Assembly (NCBI GenBank): GCA_036346275.1
Contig: CM070719.1
Location: 34,625,591-34,689,590, forward strand
Direction of reading: 5' to 3'
Source: Otatea glauca
Taxonomy: Eukaryota > Streptophyta > Magnoliopsida > Poales > Poaceae
Length of the DNA stretch: 64,000 nucleotides
The first letter of the stretch is position 1. The number at the start of each line of letters is the position of its first letter. Made by a program: the position numbers and the translations under genes. The notes beneath the pieces were generated by a model, which had not been told where the DNA came from, made no database searches, and saw only the letters and a list, made by a program, of their open reading frames with translations. Below are positions 21,389 through 32,910 of the stretch, piece by piece.

Positions 21389-24300
21389 TGTAAGGACACG
21401 AATCCACTGATTCGAACCCACTGTGTTTACCGCACTAGTCCCAGGATCAACGCTAGTGCACACAGCTCAACATTGGTACATATCACATCATACTCAACGA
21501 TAATAGAAATAGTAATTCATTTATTGATATAGCTAAATGTATGATCTTATGACCAACTTACATTATTAAGCCACGCAGGGCAAGACTGGAAATATAAGCT
21601 AAGAATTAAGCAGCGGAAAGTAGAAAAGGTAGATAGCTCATCAGTTCACCACAAGCAACCGACAAGGCTCGGAACCTAATGACTCGTGTCCTCCTGGAAC
21701 TCCTCCTCCAACACAGGTGTAGATTCTTCGACTGTTGATTATTGTTGTTGGCAAGGGTGAGTACTTAAAGCACTCAACAAGTTGTGCACAGAATGCAATT
21801 CTATGTAACTATATGTAAGGCTTATTCCAATGGATAGGTTATCATTGCTATTTTGCAATAAGCAGCGTTTATGAACAAATGCAACAAATAGATTGTAAAG
21901 ACTGTAAAACAAATAACAGTAGTAAATAGATTCAGCATTTCTGAAGTAAACCAAGTTTCCAAACCTAAGTCAAATTCCATCTTCCACATGGCATTCCGCC
22001 ATCCCAACCAAGTTGTCCATTTAATTTAACTAACCCTTAACTGTAATTCCCGAGCATTGCTCAATACCGCGAGCACGGCTATCCGAATAGTTTCACACTC
22101 TGCAGAGGTTATGCACTTTACCCACGCGATACAACCAAACACCACCAAGGCGAGTGATTATAACAAAGCCTTTACAATGCGCTGGCTTAACCGGTACCAC
22201 CCGCTAAGGTTTCAACACCGTGGATGGCTACCACATCCAGGGCCCCCCTCTTGCGCCATGTGAATTACTCCATAACTCGGGAACTCACACCAACCACGAT
22301 AGTACCAAAATTAAGACATTGCAAATTAATCAGCTAGGCTGGCTCATACCAGACATGTGGTTGCATGATTGACTCAGGTCAAAGGCTTACAAGGTTAAGT
22401 CCTTAGAGTGATCAAGACAAGACTTCCACATACCCTCTGCCCATCGGGCCCACCTTGGCATACTCGCCCCTTGTCAATTGCCTCAATCTAAGTGATTATC
22501 ACCCAAGTTGATTACCAAACACCACGTGCCATCAACAATTCAACATCGTTGCGTGACATGACTCGCCACAGCAACTCAATCTCATCGTGTGATCTCACAT
22601 GACACACAAGTTCATAACATCGTTCCATATTCCATTAGTCAAGATTAATTATCAATGATTCAATCACATGTGATGACATGGCATGGCTAAGCAACTAATA
22701 CGGTCTAACCATCCCATGTTGATTATTATTACTAACCAACTATAATGAACCAATCTAGGGTGACAATAGATCATGGCATACAATGACATGGTAGGGTGTA
22801 GATCAAATTGGTAGCTTAACTAGATCCCAATTTAAGTTGAAACAATGGTATACTTGAAATAATATGCAATAGGGTAAAACAAATATAGCAATTTTATAAA
22901 CATGGGTTCAACATGATCAAAGCACAACTTGCACTCGAATAGGTCCCGATCTTGATCCGAGCTTGCTCTTGAGTTGCTTTGGATCTTCTTACAAGCGCCG
23001 CACAATTCAACGCTCACGCTGCATCAAGGAGAAAAGCAAATAAATACCAAAATAGAGAGCAATTTTACTCCAGAAATCAATTAAATTTCACCATTAAATA
23101 GATCTCAATTTTACAAATTTTTAGAAATTTGAATCACTCAAATCCGAGTTAAAATGCAAAAGTTATAGCCTTTGGATGTTTGAATTAATACTGAAATTAC
23201 AGAAATTAGAAAATCAGATTTTACCGAATTATTTTTAAACTGAAAACCGATTTATGATGTCAGCATGACTTCATGATGACGTCAGCATTGCAGAATTTCC
23301 AATCGGATTATTTTCCAATTGAAAACGCAATTATGACGCAAGCATGACATCAGCGAAGCTCCGGAACCAACCAGAGCGTGACACGTGTCTCGGCACATGG
23401 ACTCGGTCCACGGCGTGACGCTAGACCACGGTGGACTCGGTCCATGCCGCCTCGGCCTCGACGCCCGACACGCGGCGGCGCCCGATTTGTCCACACGCGC
23501 GGCTCGATCTGGACCCTTCGATCGGATCTGATGGTCCACAGTGCTCGGCACGCAAGGGACACGCGGCAGAATCTCACCCCTCCGCTACCGATCGAACGGC
23601 TGGAAAAGCTCGAACCCGGCGATGGCGATGTGGCGGCGTAGCTTCACCGGCAGTGGAGAAGACGACGTCGGCGATGGCGTTCTGGCGACGAATCGGCGGC
23701 GATTCTTCACGGGTCCGACGCGGCACAGCACAGGGATCACGAATCTGGAACCGGCAGGCTCAGAACGACGTGACGACGGCGGAAAACGAGCGAGAACGAC
23801 GGCGTGAGCTTCGGCAACTCTGGCGAGCTCGTACGGGCTGGCGAAAGCGTCTCGGCGTGCGAGAAACGGCCAACAGGTGCAGCGCGGGTTGTGGGTTTGG
23901 CGCCGGCGCGCTTAAATAGGCGCCGGAGGCGTCTTGCGCGCGGACTTCGAGATCGCTTGCGTGGCGGCGGATTCCGCGGCGATTCGAGAGGCGACGCGGC
24001 TTCATCTGGAAGGCCCACGCGTCATCGATCCGACGGTCCTGAGCACTTGGCGACGCGGCGAAAGCACGGCCGTTGGATCCAAATCCAACGGTCGTCGGAT
24101 TAGGGTTAGGGTTTCGCAGCAAAAACGCGCGCTGGTCGATCGGGTCAAGATAATTCATGGGCCGCCCGACACGCTCACGGATTTTTTAAAAGTTTTCTCA
24201 TTTAAAATAATTACAGAAATTCATTTTATTTGTTTTAGGCAATAAAATAATCAGGAAAATTCCAAGCAAATTCTCAAAAATATTTTGAGACATTTTGGAC

Positions 24301-24492
24301 TCAAATAAAATATTTTTGGCAAAACTTTATTTTAACTTTGCATAAATTTAAATGGTTTTCAACAAAAGGCCAAAACACTTAATTTGCAATTAATTCCAAT
24401 AAATCCAGAAAAATCCAAATAACTTCCAGAAAAATCATAAAATGCACCAATGACAATAAAATAATACTTAGGCGAAAATTTGGGATGTTATA
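21389..24492 (-). repeat. GYP-A 5' LTR (3104 bp)
   Basis: The plus strand begins TGTAAGGACACGAATCC and ends GGGATGTTATA, so the terminal CA has become TA. It is a near-identical partner of 12496-15623, with small indels in the GC-rich block, and is followed by the target duplication TATTC. Confidence 0.92.
23911..23919 (-). promoter_or_regulatory. Putative TATA box in GYP-A 5' LTR
   Basis: The minus strand reads CTATTTAAG inside the GC-rich block, at the position conserved across the Tekay LTRs in this window. This copy would drive the full-length transcript. Confidence 0.55.
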
Positions 24493-24497
24493 TATTC

Positions 24498-24944
24498 CAT
24501 GAGATATAAGCAAGAATCCCTTCTTGTCATCCTGCATGTTGAACTGATTCAACACCTTGTCGATGTAAGTACTCTGGCTTAATCTAATTAGCCATTTCTC
24601 TCTATCTCTATAAATCTTTATGCCCAGGATATATGCTACTTCTCCTAAGTCCTTCTTAGAAAAACTATTTTTTAGTAAGGACTTAACGGATTTCAGCATA
24701 AAAATATCATTCCCAATCAATAATATGTCATCCAAATACAAGATTAGAAATACAAGTGCGCTTCGACTAACCTTCTTGTAAAAACAAGGTTATTCTACGT
24801 TCTTGATGAAGCCAAAACATTTGACTACTTCATTAAAATGAATATTCCAACTCCGAGATGCTTTCTTCAACCCATAAATGGATTTTTGAAATTTGCATAT
24901 TTTACTGGCATTTTTTGGATTGACAAAACTCTCAAGTTGTATCA
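24498..24944 (-). pseudogene. ANG-B reverse transcriptase fragment, unit 1
   Basis: Minus-strand codons read YLDDILLIGNDIFMLKSVKS (a Y-x-D-D active site), then KKDLGEVAYILGIKIYRDR, LSQSTYIDKVLNQFNMQD and further upstream the IYGLKKASRSWNIHF region with one or two frame changes. It continues the RNase H piece that ends at 12495 and is interrupted at 24945 by the GYP-C LTR after the motif that normally precedes VYM-x-QPEGF. A second, nearly identical copy is at 53417-53722. Confidence 0.85.
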
Positions 24945-25433
24945 TGTCAAGATCCGAATATGCAAATTCAGACCTTCTGTGTATTTAGTACTAGTCTAGA
25001 ATCACGCTAGTGCACACAGTCTCAACATGGATGAATATCACAATCATACAAAGCAGAAACATAACAAAAGACGTAATATATTAAATAAGACATAGTTGAA
25101 TGACCTTAGGGTCAGCATTTCACATATTAGGCCTTGATGGCACAGAATCAAAGTAAGTAAACAGCAGCAGAACGAAGAACGTCGGTCAATCCCATCAATA
25201 TGCCACATGCATCTGATAAGGTTCAACTCCTAGATAATCGCCTCCTTGTGGAACTCCATCTCTTTCGAAGGTGTAGACTTCTCTTCAACTGGTGATTTGG
25301 TTGTAGATAAGGGTGAGTACTTAAAGCACTCAACAAGTTGTGCACAGGATGCAAGTCTATCATACTATATGCATGGCTAATTCCAAAGGAATGGCTAACA
25401 TGGTTATTTTGCAATAAGGTAGCATTTATGAAG
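24636..25433 (-). repeat. Duplicated segment, copy 1 (ANG-B RT plus start of GYP LTR)
   Basis: From CTACTTCTCCTAAG at 24636, through the RT/LTR junction at 24944/24945, to the SIRE-2 insertion point, this matches 53417-54209 at about 97% by eye. Copy 1 then resumes after SIRE-2 at 42436. Sharing the same insertion junction implies duplication of the compound structure, not two insertions. Confidence 0.8.
24945..25433 (-). repeat. GYP-C 3' LTR, left part
   Basis: The plus strand begins TGTCAAGATCCGAATATGC. It is interrupted at 25433 by SIRE-2 and continues at 42436. Confidence 0.85.
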
Positions 25434-26188
25434 TGAAGGACCGAGATGGCGAACAGAGGGGGGGTGAATGGTCGCAAATAAAATTTCCCCCAAAATACTC
25501 CAACAAAAACCTCGACAAGATCGCTCAAAGGAAATCGTGAAAAACCTGAAAAACTAGACAACTATGTGTACCCCAAGCTTGCATGGATAAGTACCATAAA
25601 ATATGTGGGGATTTTTTAGTCACAATACTGGTTGTCTAGTGTCCAAGATAAAGAGGAATCATTTCAAACTCTTGCTTTTAGAAAGGACAACAATTCAAAT
25701 CACAAAAGTCACTTTCAGAAAAGCAAAAGCAGAATTTCCAGAACTTGTCCTCAATTTGCACAGGAGGTTGGTGGGTTTCTGAAGCTCACAAAATTTTGAG
25801 ACTTTTTTTCCCTATGAGCATCCGAGTCATGAAGAGCTCCACCAAATTTCTCCTCAAAAAGCCTTACAAAAAAAACAGGAAAAATCTAGGAACACAGTCT
25901 GGTCAAGAACTTCGAGCAGAAATTTTGGGGCTCGGTTTTCACCTCATGGCGCCCAAACGGTGAAACACATGAACTCCTCACATAGCAATGCCCACAATGA
26001 TATGTAATAAACCCATCCAAATCATCACTACCGCGCCCATACGGCCGGTACTGCCACTCCTAGCAGAGATAAATCAAAAAGCTGCATTTTGAAAATCAAT
26101 CCAAATCAAACTCAAACTTGAGCACACCTTGCTCAAATAAAGTCAAATACTCATCAAAAATATGGATGGACCTCCACATGGTCCTTCA
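25434..26188 (-). repeat. SIRE-2 3' LTR (755 bp, internal deletion)
   Basis: The plus strand begins TGAAGGACCGAGATGGCG and ends TGGTCCTTCA. Compared with the 1644 bp 5' LTR, about 890 bp are missing at 25971-25977, where the sequence AACTCC is shared by both edges of the missing part (41324-41330 and 42213-42219). The TATA site is in the lost part. Confidence 0.9.
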
Positions 26189-28037
26189 ATCCCCCCCTTA
26201 ATGAGTATATTGACAAACCACATAAAAAGGCATAAATTTGAGTTTGAAGAAAATGAAGAAGAAAGCAATTTTTAGTTGTAAAGTCAAACTTGGTCCAAAG
26301 ATAGAAATTAGAACCACTACCAAGTTGACGAAGAGGAATTTAGATTATAGAGTTAAATTTAAGAAAGAGCATGTTTTCAACAAAAACTCTAAAATCCAAC
26401 TAAACATGTCAAATGTGATTATGAGATTATGATCCAACAGAAGTAGTAGCATAGTTTTACAAAGATCATAATAACCAAATAAGCATTCACATTTTTATCT
26501 TTTTAGTTATGCCTTTTCTACGTTTTCTCCCCCTTTTGGCAATATAGGCATCAATTTTTTTTATGTATGCATGAAATGCAATCGAAAGAGCTTTGAAGAT
26601 TATCCAATTGATCAAAATGGAAGGATATTACACCAAACTTGTCAATTTCAGAAGATGACTAAACTAAGACATGTCCAAGTGCAAATACGAGCTTAGTTTT
26701 GAATATATCATTTTTAGCAAGATTTGACAAGTGCAACACTTAGCTTTAGTTTCAAAAATAGAAGAATAGCCACTTTAAGGATCAAAAGGAAAACCTAGAG
26801 TTCAACCTACTCAACACTTTGGGGAATCTAGAAGAGCATACAAGGTCCTTCGGGCTCATTTATCACTTAATGCAAATTTTGATTTATCATCATACAAGAC
26901 ATAGCGGGGTGCAAATGTTTGACATTATTTGCATTCTTTACCCACATATGTATTTGTTTTTAATTTATTTGCATTTTCTTTTGACAACCAATTGACTCAA
27001 GCCGTATGCGACCATCTCAAGATGAACTCTTAAGAGGATGGTCTAGGTCAAACACGATGTATTCCAAGTTCATCCCAAGTGCAATGGGAAGCTGTCTTAT
27101 GAATGCAAGGTGTTGAGTCGTATTTTTACAAGAAGAGTCAATTTTGTTTAATTTTCATTTTTAGCACAATGATTTATGAGCAATTGAAGGACTCTAGCAT
27201 GGATCAAAGTAGTTTCACCCAAGTTGCTATAGGGACTCTAGAGAACTCAAAAATTTCTCAAATTATGGCACAAACTTCTAGAGAAGAAACCTAGCAAGTA
27301 AAAGCAACAAGTTTCATCAAGTTTTTCATTTAAGGCTTATTTCATTTTTAGGCTTAGCAAGTTAAATGAACTTGGACATATCTAAGCTAGTGATTTCCTC
27401 CATATGATGTAGCATGGTGTATAGCATGAAGAAGAAATCAATTGCATAATAGACAAAGCTCATTAAACAAGAAATGTAGTCTATATGAAATGCACGAACA
27501 GATTCCCAAACTCCCCCTCAACAAAAGAATCAATTTTAAGCTCAAATCTGGTTAAAGTTGAGTTATTATCAAGATTAGGCATAAAGAAAACCCGAATGAA
27601 CTCAATAAAAACCAGAAAAACAGAATGAGGAGAAAAAATAGAGAAACTGCAAAACTGGATGGCTATTGAGCATAGATAAGATAGAAGAGACTCACTACGG
27701 CTCAGAATCACTCTTATCTTCCCCAGAGACTGACATAGGGAAGCTGACTCTAGATCCCAACTAAGGAGTGCACACAGACCCTGTCTACCCAGGAGGCCCA
27801 ATACCTGCTAGACTTATAAGATTGTGAGGGAACTCAACCTAGAGAGAAGAGAGAACAGCTAATCACGCATGATAGCAACCTAAAGCACAAGATAAGAGGT
27901 CCATGGAAGGCATGCCAGAAGTCTAAGTGAGTGAACTCAACTCAAGAAAACAAGCCCAAAGTCACCCAAAAGAAATACAAAGAAAAGAAAAACTGGAAGA
28001 AAAATATATAATACATAATATACAAACCAGCTCCCCC
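26189..28037 (-). other. SIRE-2 segment between RNase H and 3' LTR, with polypurine tract
   Basis: The polypurine tract (minus TAAGGGGGGG) lies at 26191-26200 next to the LTR. The remaining ~1.8 kb is AT-rich with scattered small frames. The best sense frame, 27481-27801 (106 residues), has a hydrophobic middle part but no recognisable domain. SIRE-type elements often have a long segment here, sometimes with an envelope-like ORF. I cannot claim one from this sequence. Confidence 0.6.
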
Positions 28038-29650
28038 TCACGAAAGGCCGTAAGGGCTCACGACTCCAAGCTCACTCCTCAAGGCAACAAATCTGGAGCT
28101 ATCCAAAGGCTTGGTGAATATATCGACTAACTGAAGGTCACTCTCTACGAACTGAAGCGCGATATCTCCCTTCTCCACATGGTCTCTAAGGAAGTGATAT
28201 CTAATATCAATGTGCTTGGTCCGGGAATGTTGCACTGGGTTTTTAGCAATGCAAATAGCTGAAGTGTTATCACAGAAGAGTGGCACACTCTCTATCTCTA
28301 ACCCATAGTCCCGTAAGGTCGATCTCATCCAGAGCACTGCTCTGAGAATCGGTCAAAAAGAACATACTCGGCCTCGGTGGTGGATATGCAACCCTGCATC
28401 GCTTCCTAGATGACCAAGAAATAAGAGAAGTGCCAATGAATTGGCAAGTGCCAGAAGTGCTCTTCCTATCTATCCTACAGCCAACAAAGTCGGCATCGGA
28501 AAAGGCTCTAAGAGATAGACAAGAAGAAGAAGAGTACCAAATACCATAATCAGTGGTAGCACGAAGGTACCTAAAGATGCGCTTTACCGCCTGGCGGTGA
28601 GAGACGCTAGGAGAAGCTTGAAATCGAGCGCACAGACACACAGCGAAATGTATGTCCGACCTCGAAGCAGTGAGGTACAAGAGGGAGCCGATCATGCTCC
28701 GAAACTCCTTTTGATCAGCAGGCTCACCATCCTCATCGGGCTCGAGGACAGCAGTGGTGACCATAGGAGTCATCACCGGCTTCCCATCAGACATATCGAA
28801 GCGCCTCAGGAGGTCACGGGTATACTTACCTTGATGCAAGAAAGTACCTTCCCGAGTCTGCTTGGTTTGGAAGCCAAGAAAGTAGCTCAACTCGCCCATC
28901 ATGCTCATCTCAAACTCTGTGCTCATCACCTCAGAAAACTGAGACACAAGCGAATAAGATGAGCCACCAAAAATGATATCGTCCACATAAATCTGGACAA
29001 GAAGAAAATGAGACTCATGGTGTCTGATGAACGAGTTTTGTCTATCGTGCCCATTTTGAAGTCATGGTGAGAAGATAAGACTTGAGCCTCTCATACCATG
29101 CTCTGAGGGCCTGCTTGAGTCCATACAAAGCTTTGGAGAGCTTGTATACATGACTCAGAAACTTGGGGTTCTCTAATCTTGGAGGTTGTTTGACATAAAC
29201 CTTTTCCTCAATATATCCATTGAGGAATGCACTCTTGACATCCATTTAATAGAGCTTGAAGCCCTGGGATGCAGAGAATGCAAGCAGGATCCTAATAGCC
29301 TCTAGTCTAGCTACGAGGGCAAAGGTCTCCTCAAAGTCAAGACCTCAACCCGAGAAAAGCCCTGCAACTAGCCTAGCCTTGTTGCGAATGACAACCCCAT
29401 CCTCACTCTGCTTGTTTTTGAACACCCACTTGGTCCCAATGATATTATGACCAGATGGGGGCTCGACAAGCTGCCATACCTTGTTCCTCTCAAAGTTCTC
29501 AAGTTCCTCATGCATAGCATTAATCCACGATTCATCGGATAATGCATGAGAAACATCCTTCGGATCAAAGGAGGAAACGAAGGCAGAGTGGAGGCAGAAA
29601 CTGGACAAACTTGATTTTGATCGAGTGACCCGCTCAAACAGATCACCAAT
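28038..29650 (-). pseudogene. SIRE-2 RT and RNase H
   Basis: The RNase H end is open at 28038-28337 (LFCDNTSAICIAKNPVQHSR, then TKHIDIRYHFLRDHVEKGDI and DIFTKPL). The 238-residue frame 28270-28986 follows the RT active site, which reads Y-V-D-D at 28978-28989, with MMGELSYFLGFQTKQTREGT, the PMVTTAVLEPDEDGEP segment and SDADFVGCRIDRKSTSGTCQ of RNase H. The frame 29042-29245 carries MDVKSAFLNGYIEEKVYVKQ and LYGLKQALRAWYERL; 29345-29608 carries WQLVEPPSGHNIIGTKWVFK. These are the SIRE/Opie-type RT motifs in order, separated by frame changes. It is better preserved than in SIRE-1. Confidence 0.88.
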
Positions 29651-30687
29651 GATCTAATCAGGTGGATGAGAACGTTGAATATGACGGGGAGGTCCAGAAA
29701 CAGAAGTGGCCTTTACCTCATGCACAGAAGAGGTAGGAGCAGAGCCACTGGCTGAAGGAGAGTCGGAAGGCAAGGGCTGGTCTCCCTGAGGTGCAGAAAT
29801 GGAAACAGGAGGCACCTCAGGTGAAGAGGGGACTGGATTCGGTGGAACACCATCATCCTCATCTTCTACAAAGATGGTCTCGAAGGGATAAGAAGAGCCT
29901 GAAACATCAGGTCTAGCTCCTGGCTAGCCTCATCAAAGGTCACATCATAGGTCTCTATGATCCTATGCGCATCAACACCTGCACTTATAGCTACGAGAAG
30001 AAGTCGAGTAACCTAGAAAGATACCATCGTAAGAGTGAGACTCAAACTTATCTAGGTTACTGACTTCAAGATAAAACACTTGCAACCAAAACGCAAAATG
30101 AGATACACCGGGCTTTCGCCATACCTCAACTCATAAGAAGTGCGATGCGGATGTGCTCTCAAAACACGCGATTAGAAACATGGCAAGCAAGTAGCTATAG
30201 CCTCAACCCAAAACTTCCTAGAGTATCAGACTCGTCTAGCATCGTCCCGCCATCTCAACCAAGGTCCTATTCTACCTTTCCACTACGCCATTCTCACGAG
30301 GGGCGAGGGAGAAGAGAACGATGCTCTAAACCGGACTCCACACGAAACTCTCAAAGTAGGAATTCTTGAACTCCGTGCCATTATCACTGCATATAGCTCG
30401 TAATGCACTTGGGAGCTCAATAGACAACCTCATCGACCAAACCCAGTATGAGAAAAGTCTCATCCTTCGAGGCCATGAAGAATACCCAAGAGTATCTAGA
30501 AAAATCATCAACGATGACAAGAACATACCACTTCCTCCCCTGATCGTGCACTCTAGCCGGACCAACAAAGGTCCATATGTAAAAGCTGTCCCGATGCATC
30601 ACTCATCACTACGGTGACTGGAGGATGAGAAGCAGTAACCATCTTGCCATGTCGGCAAGGAGAGCAAACTAAGTCTTTGACCATCTT
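29651..30687 (-). pseudogene. SIRE-2 integrase core and linker, N-terminus deleted
   Basis: The pieces at 30326-30602 carry DSFYIWTFVGPARVH and KWYVLVIVDDFSRYSWVFFM of the integrase core plus AICSDNGTEFKNSYF, with the second catalytic aspartate (SDNGTEF). The linker 29651-30140 has proline/serine-rich codons only. At 30687 the sequence jumps from integrase (matching SIRE-1 at about 2850) to gag (matching SIRE-1 at about 4292). The sequence TTGAG is shared at both edges, so about 1.4 kb with the zinc module, protease and gag end is gone. Confidence 0.8.
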
Positions 30688-30752
30688 GAGGGCCTCACAA
30701 GAAACGCAAGTAGCATCTCTAATCCTAAGGGTTTGGTCTTTTAACTTCTTCC
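30688..30752 (-). pseudogene. SIRE-2 gag fragment left of ANG-F
   Basis: This aligns with SIRE-1 4295-4355 (gag coiled-coil part). It ends with CTTCC at 30748-30752, the left target duplication of ANG-F, and gag resumes at 38977 with the same CTTCC. Confidence 0.85.
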
Positions 30753-32099
30753 TGAAGAGGAACGCGGTATGCTACGCTAGCACAAAAAAAAATCTACCAC
30801 GTAACCAGAAAGTTATTCGCAAGAAGGGGATCATAGATAAGATTACCACTAGACGTGCAGTTGCGGAATCCTTCGTGCGTCGTCCTCGCCGCAGTCGTTA
30901 CGTCGATGTAGTGGATCATCCTCACTCGTTGTGGATCGTCCTCCCACGCCGCAGTCGCAGCAGCGTCACCGCAGTAGTCCACACGTCCAGAGATGGAACG
31001 CCGTGCGTCGGTGTGCAAGCACCTGGTCGCTCGGCAGGCGCGTGAGAGAGTAGGCTAGGGTTTCGAGTGAATCACTCCTAAACCGTGGAAAGCACACCTG
31101 CGCCTCCTCCTCCCCTCCTTATATAGCCACAAGATAAAACCCTAAACTAGGGCCCATCGTGCTAAGCCCACGACGTTCATTAATTACGGATCCAATCCAA
31201 ATTAATGCGTCCCACCATTAAGTGTGTGACCTGCAGTTCACGACGCTTGGACATGGATTCGAAAACTCCTTTTCAATCGAATAGTTGGTACCGGCTTCTT
31301 GCAAAGTATGCCAACTCCCAAACATACTATGATCAAATCGACAGTAACCTATCAAAAGTACTCATGCAATAATCCCTTTGCCAAGTATATGAAGATTGAT
31401 CTCAAGGCGAGAAGCATGTCATCCTTTGATGATTCAATCCATCTCTCGTATCCGTGATATATTAATAAGTTGTGATTGACTTCTCAATCACGGCATGGCC
31501 ATGCACTTCCTTAATCATATCACACGAGTGGCCTTGTCATATATCTCCGCTTTCATTGGAGTGGCAAATTTCATCTTGATCGCTCACTTCCTCTCGCACG
31601 TTTCATAGTAAACATGAAAGCTACCTTTATAACTATCCGGTTAGGAAGTAGTGTTTGATAGCCCCAAGGAAAACTATTACACATGTAGGGAATATGACAA
31701 TCTCAAGTCTAAGGATCATACATCTACTAGGTATGAGATACATCGATGACACATAAGAATGAAACATTCTCGCAGTTGTCCCATTGCGGGTCTATCTAAC
31801 CCATGTTCTTCAACATGCGCCCACAATGTATAGATGATATCTCCATATCCCATGATCTATGAAGCATGATCATCGATCACTACATGTGCTTGATCTATTC
31901 ATCGTTGTCCTATACGATGAAATCCGCTCGTAGATATTTATCGAATTACATCATTAAGTAAAGAGCTTCATAAGCAAGTCACATACTTGTTGATCAATAC
32001 AATGATATACATTCATTGGACCAATAATCATAATATTATTCATAAACATAGTCATGTTACAATCATCTAAATGATTGCCTCAAGGGCATAACACTAACA
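30753..32099 (-). repeat. ANG-F 3' LTR (1347 bp)
   Basis: The plus strand begins TGAAGAGGAACGCGGTATGC and ends GGGCATAACACTAACA. The minus strand therefore starts TGTTAGTGTTATGCCC, the Angela/BARE style of LTR start. Confidence 0.92.
31117..31126 (-). promoter_or_regulatory. Putative TATA box in ANG-F 3' LTR
   Basis: The minus strand reads CTATATAAGG. The same site is at 37988-37997 in the 5' LTR. Confidence 0.6.
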
Positions 32100-32119
32100 A
32101 TCTCCCACTTGCACTTGAG

Positions 32120-32910
32120 TCAATCAATTAAGTATCTAATACCAATAGACCTTGTGTGCGCCTCATGCTTAGGCTGTGGCAGTGGCTTTGTCAACGGATC
32201 GACCACATTGGCTTCCGTATGTACTTTGCATATTCTCACGTCACCTCTATCCACAATCTCGCGAATAAGGTGAAAGCAATGGAGTATGTGTTTAGACTTC
32301 TGATGTGATCTAGGCTCTTTTGCTTGTGCAATGGCACTACTATTATCACAATAGATGTCCATTAGACTGGAGGCACTAGCGACCACACCAAGCTCTGTGA
32401 TAAACTTCTTAATCCACACAGCTTACTTTGCGGCCTCCGAAGCCGCAATGTACTCCGCTTCTGTCGTAGAGTCGGCCACCGTGTTTTGCTTGGAACTCTT
32501 CCAGCTTACTGCTCCTCCGTTAAGTGTAAACACAAACCCGGATTGCGATCGAAAATCATCTTTGTCAGTTTAGAATCTTGCATCGGTGTGACCCTTTGCA
32601 ACCAGATCTTCCTCACCTCCAAAAACAAGGAACATACCCTTAGTTCTTCTCAAGTACTTTAGGATATTTTTTACGGCTATCCAATGACCATCACCAGGAT
32701 CCGCTTGGTATCTGCTCGTGACACTTAGAGCATATGAGACATCTGGGCGTGTACAGATCATGGCATACATAATAGACCCAATAGCTGAAGCATATGGAAT
32801 CTTGCTCATCCTGTCTCGCCATCGATGTCGAAGGACACCGATTCTTGCAGAGATCGATGCCATGTGACATTGGCATGAAACCTTTCTTGGATTCATGCAT
32901 ATTGAACCTT
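32120..32910 (-). pseudogene. ANG-F RNase H and RT C-terminus
   Basis: The frame 32120-32419 carries MDIYCDNSSAIAQAKEPRSH, HILHCFHLIREIVDRGDVRI and DPLTKPLPQPKHEAHTRSIG, the Angela-type RNase H end. The piece 32570-32914 carries DRMSKIPYASAIGSIMYAMI, CTRPDVSYALSVTSRYQADP and KNILKYLRRTKGMF. A stop or shift between them (about 32420-32570) breaks the RNase H domain. The polypurine tract (minus AAGTGGGAGAT) lies at about 32100-32110. Confidence 0.88.

Larger units (their letters stand above)
12496..24492 (-). mobile_element. GYP-A: full-structure Tekay-like Ty3/gypsy chromovirus
   Basis: This 11,997 bp element has two ~3.1 kb LTRs (12496-15623 and 21389-24492), a primer-binding site, an upstream ORF, gag, protease, RT, RNase H, integrase, chromodomain and a polypurine tract. 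The five-base target duplication TATTC flanks it at 12491-12495 and 24493-24497. Integrase after RNase H is the Ty3/gypsy order, and the chromodomain at the end of pol marks a chromovirus. LTR length and protein motifs fit the Tekay (RIRE3-like) group. By eye the first ~320 bp of the two LTRs differ at about 3% of sites, which suggests an insertion on the order of one to two million years old. Stops and frameshifts make it non-autonomous. Confidence 0.93.

Noticed and set aside
27481..27801. Envelope-like protein of SIRE-2
   Set aside because: There is only a hydrophobic stretch, no signal peptide followed by a membrane anchor, and no similarity I can name. Reported only as an unexplained segment.
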